Below are positions 23,955-28,696 of a stretch of 28,696 nt of DNA, in pieces. Each line of letters starts with the position of its first letter. The stretch's first letter is position 1. Source of the stretch: Anaerolineales bacterium. Its GTDB lineage: Bacteria; Chloroflexota; Anaerolineae; Anaerolineales; E44-bin32. A model generated the notes under the pieces. The model saw nothing but the letters and a program-made list of their open reading frames with translations. It was not told the origin of the DNA and made no database searches. The stretch is taken from positions 1 through 28,696 of the forward strand of contig DAOUTT010000002.1 of the NCBI GenBank assembly GCA_030668545.1, given 5' to 3'. Made by a program: the position numbers and the translations under genes.

Positions 23955-24648
23955 CCCGAAAATGATTCTGGTCGTCGATGACGAACCACGTTATCTGAGC
24001 CTTGTGGAAATCAACCTTGAAACTGCGGGGTATGAAGTGATCACGGCGATGAATGGGCAGCAGGCTGTCGATGCAGTCGCCGAACACCAACCGGACATCG
24101 TCCTCCTCGACGTCATGATGCCGGTTATGGATGGCTTCACAGCTTGTGAACGCATCCGCGAATTTTCATCCATCCCTATCATAATTCTCACAGCGAAGGG
24201 GGAAGAGCGCGATCGCGTGCGAGGGCTCGATGCAGGTGCCGATGATTACATCATCAAACCCTTTTCGGCGCAGGAGCTGCTCGCCCGAGTCCGCGCCGTG
24301 TTGAGGAGAGCCGAGCGTGAAACCGTTGAAGGGTTCCATGAACCTCTTTTCAAGCACGACGGACTAGAGTTGGACCTTGCGCGCGCACAGGTCAATGTAG
24401 ATGGGGAAGAAGTCGCCCTCACCGCTACTGAATATCGTCTGCTTCAAACACTGGCCAACAACACTGGCCGAGTGCTCAGCCCGGAAGATCTACTGATGTC
24501 AGTCTGGGGAGACGAATACAAAGATGACAAGGAAATCCTTTGGGTTTGCCTCAGCCGGCTTCGCCAAAAGATCGAACCCGATCCCAAGAACCCGATACAT
24601 ATCATCACCAAACAAGGGATTGGTTACATGATGCCCTCAGTTGAATAG
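23947..24648 (+). CDS. OmpR/PhoB-family response regulator
   Basis: The 233-residue DNA-binding regulator has a receiver domain with Asp11-Asp12, phospho-acceptor Asp55 (IVLLDVMMP), switch Thr82 and Lys104 (DYIIKPF). A winged-helix trans_reg_C domain follows (about 130-230: LTATEYRLLQTLANNTGRVLS, LSRLRQKIEPDP, ITKQGIGYMM). GGAGGG lies just upstream of ATG 23947, which overlaps the GAF kinase stop as ATGTCTGA. It is the obvious partner of the GAF kinase and perhaps also of the zinc-ribbon kinase. Target promoters cannot be deduced. Confidence 0.95.
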   Translation: MSDPKMILVVDDEPRYLSLVEINLETAGYEVITAMNGQQAVDAVAEHQPDIVLLDVMMPVMDGFTACERIREFSSIPIIILTAKGEERDRVRGLDAGADDYIIKPFSAQELLARVRAVLRRAERETVEGFHEPLFKHDGLELDLARAQVNVDGEEVALTATEYRLLQTLANNTGRVLSPEDLLMSVWGDEYKDDKEILWVCLSRLRQKIEPDPKNPIHIITKQGIGYMMPSVE

Positions 24649-24674
24649 CACAAGACCCCACGGGTAGCGCTGGA

Positions 24675-25817
24675 ATGCCGACACCTTCATTGCTCGTTAT
24701 AGAGCCTGATCGTAAGACCTCCGTCTTTATCCACCATATGCTCACGCAAGCGGGCTATGAAGTTCAGGTGGTTCCAACGGGTAAGGAAGGGTTAATTGCA
24801 GCGTGGAGCGATTCGCCTGACATCATTGTCACCGAATTAGATCTCCCAGATATCGATTTTGTTGAACTCATCCAGAAGTTTAAAAAAGATCAACGCACGA
24901 GCCGGACCACCCTAATCGGCTTTACCCATCTTAGCACGCCCGAAACCACCGTCGCCGGCATAGATGCAGGCCTAGATCACATCATCATCAAACAAACGGA
25001 CGCTGTGGAAGTTCTGATTAGCTACCTGACGGAAGGACAGCGAGTTGATACGACTGAGCAAACCGCCCCGGTAACTTCCCATCTCGCTCAAGTGATCGCC
25101 TTCTTGGGGGCGAAAGGTGGGGTAGGGACATCTTCGGTTTGCGTGAATATCGCCCACCTCATCTCACAAGCTGTCGGGCCAGGCAAGACCGTTGTTCTCG
25201 ACCTCGTCCTACCGATTGGGTCCTTATGCGAAATCACCGGAATGATGGGGCCACCGGATGTCGTCGACCTGACGGAACTAGAACCAAGCCTACTCACCCA
25301 TGAATATCTGCGCGAGAACCTCCTAACTCCACAGGGGTGGGACACAAAGTTTATACCGGGAGCCAGCAGCCCGGACCAGGCAGAGAGATTGAACGCGGAC
25401 CGACTTGCACCGCTTCTCCAATCGCTCCGCTCCACGTACGAATACGTAATTGTTGACCTGGGGCGCAATCTTTCGCCTCTAGCTCGATTGGTGATGAGCG
25501 TAGCCCAGGATCTTATACTTGTCCTCATACCCGATGAAGAATGTGTTAACAATGCACATGCGATCGCGGATTATCTAGACAACCACGGCATCCAGACCGA
25601 TCGACTGCAGTACATCTCTAACCGCCCACTGCCAACTGAAGGATTAACCCAGAGGACTCTGGCAGATCGCATGAACGTGGAGATGCTGGCAGCGATACCA
25701 AACATCGGTACACAGTTCACGCTGATAAACTCCCTCCATGCTCCTTTGCAATTGCGCTTCCCTGACGAACGAGCCAATCTCATTCTCAAAGACGCAGCTT
25801 CCCGCCTGCTCCAGTGA
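24675..25817 (+). CDS. CpaE-like protein: pseudo-receiver plus MinD/ParA-type ATPase
   Basis: The 380-residue protein has an N-terminal receiver-like domain (about 4-118) and a C-terminal SIMIBI ATPase (about 137-380). The ATPase shows AFLGAKGGVGTSSVCVNIAHL, a deviant Walker A with KGGVGTS. VVLDLVLPIGSL carries the A' aspartate, and YVIVDLGRNLSPLARL is the Walker B region. The architecture matches CpaE/TadZ, which localises Tad/type IVc pilus machinery in other bacteria. The receiver has Glu54 (IIVTELDLP) at the usual phospho-acceptor Asp position, and only a partial acidic pocket, so it is unlikely to be phosphorylated normally. It follows the OmpR-type regulator by 26 bases and probably belongs to the same operon. 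No pilus genes are visible in the window, so the partner machinery is inferred. Confidence 0.85.
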   Translation: MPTPSLLVIEPDRKTSVFIHHMLTQAGYEVQVVPTGKEGLIAAWSDSPDIIVTELDLPDIDFVELIQKFKKDQRTSRTTLIGFTHLSTPETTVAGIDAGLDHIIIKQTDAVEVLISYLTEGQRVDTTEQTAPVTSHLAQVIAFLGAKGGVGTSSVCVNIAHLISQAVGPGKTVVLDLVLPIGSLCEITGMMGPPDVVDLTELEPSLLTHEYLRENLLTPQGWDTKFIPGASSPDQAERLNADRLAPLLQSLRSTYEYVIVDLGRNLSPLARLVMSVAQDLILVLIPDEECVNNAHAIADYLDNHGIQTDRLQYISNRPLPTEGLTQRTLADRMNVEMLAAIPNIGTQFTLINSLHAPLQLRFPDERANLILKDAASRLLQ

Positions 25818-25956
25818 TCAACCGGGATAGCCAATATCAGCTTATGCCCGGTTCTGGAAGCTGCATCTGATCATTAGCTGTTCCATTCCCCATAGGATCA
25901 CCTACAATTTAATTTACCAATAATGAGCCGATCATCTACTAGGTTTTCTAGCGAAT

Positions 25957-26025
25957 ACACGCCAGGTGATTAAAGTCCTTATTGCTTTGAGCCAAACCTC
26001 AATGCCCTCCTGGTCTCTGGCGTGT
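25957..26025. promoter_or_regulatory. Widely spaced inverted repeat upstream of the double-HTH gene, possible operator pair
   Basis: ACACGCCAG (25957-25965) and CTGGCGTGT (26017-26025) are perfect nine-base inverted repeats with centres 60 bases apart. The proximal copy abuts the expected -35 position of the promoter at 26049. This layout would suit a looping or autoregulatory site for the double-HTH protein, but an RNA stem cannot be excluded. Confidence 0.45.
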
Positions 26026-26048
26026 GGGTCTAAAGTGTGGACATTTGC

Positions 26049-26054
26049 TATAAT
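26049..26054 (+). promoter_or_regulatory. Extended -10 box of the double-HTH regulator gene
   Basis: A perfect TATAAT preceded by TTGC lies 29 bases before ATG 26084. GGGAG is placed as ribosome-binding site. No good -35 hexamer is visible at the normal distance, which is consistent with activator dependence or an extended -10 type promoter. Confidence 0.55.
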
Positions 26055-26083
26055 CCCCTCAATCCGCAATCGGGAGCAGCATC

Positions 26084-26755
26084 ATGACGGATCAACAAAC
26101 CCGAATTTTACGCGCCAAAATGCTGGGCGCTCTGATGCGTGAGAAACGCCTGGAAACCGGGATGAGCTTGAAAGATATGGCGAAGCTGATCGGCAGGACG
26201 ACCAGCACACTCTCTTCGTATGAGCATGGTCGAAAGTCTATCTCCTTGCCAGAACTTGAACTCTTTGCGTTCCATCTAGATACCCCTCTGCGCTACTTTC
26301 TCTCACCAACCGCTGCTGATGTAGGAGAAGATTACACGTTCGACCCGACCATTATGGTCTCACTGCGGCAGCGGATGATCGGTGCAATGTTGCGCAAACG
26401 AAGACTCGAGCTGGGGATGTCGATTCGGGAACTTTCTGCGACAGTCGATATGCCACCTAGCCGAGTGAGTAATTATGAACGTGGTTTACGCCCTATTCCC
26501 ATCCCCGATCTAGAAAGCCTGGTTAATGCCATCCAGCAACCCGTGGATGCGCTGATCGACCACGAGGGGCCGATCGGCAACTGGCATATGACCCAGCAGG
26601 CGTTCGAACGCTTCTGCGAACTTCCTGCGGATCTACGCGCCTTCTTCAGTACTCCTGAAAACGAGCCCTATCTCGAGATGGCAGAGCGGCTGTCAAAGCT
26701 TGACCTGTACGCCTTGCAAAGAGTCGCTCAGGCGTTTGATGATCTAATCCAATGA
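26084..26755 (+). CDS. Double helix-turn-helix XRE-family regulator
   Basis: The 223-residue protein contains two successive XRE/Cro-type HTH domains. The first is at about 14-73 (LGALMREKRLETGMSLKDMAKLIGRTTSTLSSYEHGRKSISLPELELFA). The second is at about 98-157 (IGAMLRKRRLELGMSIRELSATVDMPPSRVSNYERGLRPIPIPDLESLV). They are clearly similar, so the gene probably arose by internal duplication. The C-terminal 60 residues are helical (ELPADLRAFFSTPENEPYLEMAERLSKLDLYALQRV). Such a monomer could occupy two half-sites alone. ATGA overlap with the following TPR gene indicates co-translation. Regulatory targets are unknown; autoregulation is suggested by the inverted repeat upstream. Confidence 0.9.
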   Translation: MTDQQTRILRAKMLGALMREKRLETGMSLKDMAKLIGRTTSTLSSYEHGRKSISLPELELFAFHLDTPLRYFLSPTAADVGEDYTFDPTIMVSLRQRMIGAMLRKRRLELGMSIRELSATVDMPPSRVSNYERGLRPIPIPDLESLVNAIQQPVDALIDHEGPIGNWHMTQQAFERFCELPADLRAFFSTPENEPYLEMAERLSKLDLYALQRVAQAFDDLIQ

Positions 26756-27303
26756 AGCAAGGTTCGGATTCGCCCGAGAAACTCTCCCAGGACGCGCTCG
26801 ACGCCTATCAACTCGGAGCGTATGAGGATGCCGTCCAAGGCTTTCAGGCTGCAAAGCGAGACTTCCTCAATCGCAGAGACGAAATAAGTGCAGCAGAAGC
26901 CGCCAACAACCTCTCCGTTGTCCTGCTCAAGATGGACCGGACGCACGAGGCCTTAAACGCTGTGAAGGGGACCCCTGAAATCTTCCAGCGCGCCGGCAAT
27001 AGCCAGATGGAAGCGATGGCACTGGGCAACCTGGCTGCAGCACTTGAAGCCACCGGAGAGGTCAAGCAAGCGGAGGAATGTTATATCCAGGCCCTCACGC
27101 GCCTAGAGGAGAGCGACGATCAAGAAACACGATCCTATATCCTTCAAGCGCTCTCAAGGCTCCAATTACGCGGCGGCAAACCTTTTGATGCCCTGAACAG
27201 CATGCAAGGAGCGCTCGATTCGCAGCCGCGCCTTAGTTGGCGCGACCGTATCCTTCGCAGACTCTTTGACATACCCGCACGACTCCTCGGTCGAGGATCC
27301 TAA
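26752..27303 (+). CDS. TPR-repeat protein
   Basis: The 183-residue protein consists of about three to four tetratricopeptide-like repeats. The first runs from AYQLGAYEDAVQGFQAAKRDF (about 21-41), the next includes AAEAANNLSVVLLKMDRTHEALNAV, then MEAMALGNLAAALEATGEVKQAEECYIQAL, and a last one ends with GGKPFDALNSMQGALDSQP. No signal peptide is seen; the tail is basic and amphipathic (RDRILRRLFDIPARLLGRGS), possibly for membrane or protein contact. TPR proteins are protein-interaction scaffolds. The overlap with the XRE gene suggests that it works with that regulator or on its operon's target, but this is inference. Confidence 0.85.
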   Translation: MKQGSDSPEKLSQDALDAYQLGAYEDAVQGFQAAKRDFLNRRDEISAAEAANNLSVVLLKMDRTHEALNAVKGTPEIFQRAGNSQMEAMALGNLAAALEATGEVKQAEECYIQALTRLEESDDQETRSYILQALSRLQLRGGKPFDALNSMQGALDSQPRLSWRDRILRRLFDIPARLLGRGS

Positions 27304-27329
27304 TCCATCCCCCAGAGAGTTTGGACTCG

Positions 27330-28184
27330 ATGCAATCGCAATCATCATGGACAGTCCGGCAGACGCGGTCTAGCGATCAAAGCTTAATCTCTTCCCTATT
27401 GACAAACGCATCTCACAAGCACATCCACTTCGACTGGTTGAACGTTCTAGACCTGTTAGATGAAGAGCCCTTTCTCATTGCCCTCAACAAAGATAGACCT
27501 GTTGCCTGCCTTGCTTGCCAGCCTGACCCCCCACAGGTCGCCTGGATACGCCTCTTCGCCGTATTGAAAGACGTTCCTAAATACCCAGTGTGGGACCGAC
27601 TCTGGAAGGCGGCTGCGGAGGACGCTGTAAAGCTCGGCGCATCACAGGCGGTAGCACTCGCCACACAGGATTGGTTCATTCCCTTCCTCAAAGAATTCGG
27701 CTTTATAGAGACGAACAAGGTGATCTTTTTCAAGTGGGGTGGAGACCCGCTTCCAAATATCCAGGAGCCTGGGTTTAAGCTTAGAAAGATGGCCTCGGAA
27801 GATATCCCCGCAGTCGCTCTCGTAGACCAGAGCGCTTTCGATCCCGTCTGGGCTCTTTCCCCGCGATCCCTCCGCACCGCCTACCGTCTCTCCTCATTGG
27901 CAACGGTCATATTAAAAGGAGACAAGATTGTCGCCTATCAAATGAGCACATCATCCGCATTGGGTGCCCATATCGCCCGCCTGGCCGTTCACCCTGACCT
28001 GCAGGGAATGGGATGTGGGAAAACTCTCATCGCCAACGTTCTACATGGTTTTTCTCAGCGCAGGATAGAGCAAGTGACCGTGAATACACAAGAGGATAAC
28101 CTCCGCAGCCAGCAGCTCTATCGCTCCCTCGGTTTTCTACCCACAGGCCAGCGTTTCTCTCTCCTCGAAACCAAACTACCTTAG
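27330..28184 (+). CDS. GNAT family acetyltransferase with an extended N-terminal half
   Basis: The protein has 284 residues from ATG 27330; an in-frame TTG at 27321 is the alternative. The C-terminal half is a standard GNAT domain with RKMASEDIPAVALVDQSAF, ARLAVHPDLQGMGCGKTLIANVL (motif A with Q-x2-G-x-G) and DNLRSQQLYRSLGF. The N-terminal half (about 1-140: IALNKDRPVACLACQP...WKAAAEDAVKLGASQAVALATQDWFIPFLKEFGFIE) looks like a degenerate second GNAT repeat without a motif A glycine signature. Two-domain GNATs of this kind occur widely. It follows the TPR gene after 26 bases in the same operon. The substrate is unknown. Confidence 0.85.
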   Translation: MQSQSSWTVRQTRSSDQSLISSLLTNASHKHIHFDWLNVLDLLDEEPFLIALNKDRPVACLACQPDPPQVAWIRLFAVLKDVPKYPVWDRLWKAAAEDAVKLGASQAVALATQDWFIPFLKEFGFIETNKVIFFKWGGDPLPNIQEPGFKLRKMASEDIPAVALVDQSAFDPVWALSPRSLRTAYRLSSLATVILKGDKIVAYQMSTSSALGAHIARLAVHPDLQGMGCGKTLIANVLHGFSQRRIEQVTVNTQEDNLRSQQLYRSLGFLPTGQRFSLLETKLP

Positions 28185-28696
28185 CTCAGTTATCTGGGTG
28201 GCATTTCTCTGCTGAATTTATTTTGAACATTTGGGTCATTGTCTCGAGTCGACTTAATCCTGTCTACATCGCTTCTTTATAATGTGAAGTCAAGAAGTTC
28301 TGCTTCCGGCCAAAGGCGCAGCTTGCGCCTTGATGTCTGCGCATATGAACAAAGAGATAGACCAATGAAGAGGTTATGAATCGCTTTAACTTTTTCTTCC
28401 CTCTAAATCCCCCAAAAGGGGGCTGTGGGGGACTTCTCATCCCGAGCTTATCGAGGGACCACTCCCCTCGCGAAGCACTCATGGCTCCTACGGAGTGCTA
28501 CGCGAAGCGCAGTGTGGAGCACACCCCCCGGATCACCTTGATTTCATTTCGAGGGCGCTTTTCTTCCAGTGAGGCGCAATGCAGAGCAAATTGGACAGAG
28601 ACCGGCTTTGGAACTCGGGCGTATATGGATTGACTACCCAGCCATTCGGAAGGGGGTACGGGGGACGATGAAATGGTCCCCTGCAGCCCCCAAGGG
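28185..28696. other. 512-base gene-free end of the window
   Basis: I see no credible protein gene here. The left part has a TATAAT at 28278-28283 without a -35 element, and a short hairpin AAGGCGCA-GCT-TGCGCCTT (28313-28331). The right part is the repeat element described at 28417-28691. Small open frames in this stretch are made of repeat sequence and have no ribosome site or recognisable domain. Confidence 0.6.
28417..28691. repeat. Possible MITE-like element with imperfect terminal inverted repeats
   Basis: The left end (28417-28440, GGGGGCTGTGGGGGAC then TTCTCATC) is complementary to the right end (28667-28691) with a few mismatches; read inverted, the right end is GGGGGCTGCAGGGGACC then ATTTCATC. 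About 225 bases lie between, with smaller internal repeats such as AGCACTC/GAGTGCT and CGAGC/GAAGCGC-type stretches. There is no transposase. It could be a non-autonomous mobile element or a large structured intergenic repeat. The right boundary is only five bases from the window edge. Confidence 0.5.

Noticed and set aside
25821..25855. AACCGGG ... CCCGGTT as a terminator after the CpaE-like gene
   Set aside because: The seven-base arms enclose a loop of about 20 bases and no T-run follows, so I could not support an intrinsic terminator.
28184..28240. TAGCTCAGTTATCTGGGTGGC-like text resembling the D-arm of a tRNA
   Set aside because: No acceptor stem, anticodon arm or T-arm follows; the match is a short coincidence beginning in the stop region of the acetyltransferase gene.
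28376..28633. An 85-codon open frame in the right-end repeat
   Set aside because: It is composed of repeat sequence with low-complexity C/G runs and no ribosome site; it is better explained as part of the repeat element.

Overview
The window looks like chromosomal DNA of a Chloroflexota bacterium, probably Anaerolineae-like. The reasons are the fused DHH-CBS-CCA nucleotidyltransferase, the lipoproteins with Pro/Thr-rich linkers and LysM plus M23 domains, the DUF4230 and DUF503 genes, and moderately high GC. This assignment rests on gene-content recall, not on a search. I saw no rRNA, tRNA, CRISPR array, transposase or phage gene.

Layout. (1) 1-5272, minus strand: a translation/transcription operon nusA, rnpM(ylxR), infB, rbfA, nrnA; nrnA runs off the left edge. 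(2) 5555-8131, plus strand: a type II topoisomerase A subunit (gyrA) diverging from nusA, with a good promoter. (3) 8253-12863, minus strand: three tandem paralogous lipoproteins, each with LysM, a helical domain and an M23-type metallopeptidase, with overlapping gene junctions. (4) 12987-16122, minus strand: a GNAT acetyltransferase overlapping a large DHH-CBS-CCA-adding fusion enzyme. (5) 16123-16511: a long intergenic region with a palindromic repeat. (6) 16512-17846, minus strand: an orphan solute-binding lipoprotein; 18094-18924, plus strand: a LipM-type octanoyl/lipoyl transferase. (7) 19057-20879: a DUF4230 membrane protein (minus), then DUF503 and an atypical SDR (plus), closed by a strong hairpin. 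(8) 20988-25817: a signalling block. It holds a single-domain response regulator (minus), two overlapping histidine kinases, an OmpR-type regulator and a CpaE-like ATPase with a pseudo-receiver (plus). (9) 26084-28184, plus strand: a double-HTH regulator, a TPR protein and a GNAT protein. (10) 28185-28696: a gene-free, repeat-rich end.

How the genes work together. The left block is core information processing: elongation and termination control, initiation, 30S maturation, RNA-end turnover and DNA topology. The tandem lipoproteins would act at or outside the membrane on envelope polymers. The signalling block has overlapping reading frames (ATGA, ATGTCTGA) that imply a co-translated two-kinase/one-regulator system. 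A MinD/CpaE-like protein follows it, which hints at surface-appendage or localisation output.

The most notable points are the SDR lacking the canonical Tyr/Lys pair, the CpaE-like receiver with Glu at the phospho-acceptor site, the kinase with an N-terminal zinc ribbon and MshEN-like module, the amplified M23 lipoproteins with an EF-hand-like loop, two probable leaderless promoters, and several intergenic inverted-repeat elements.
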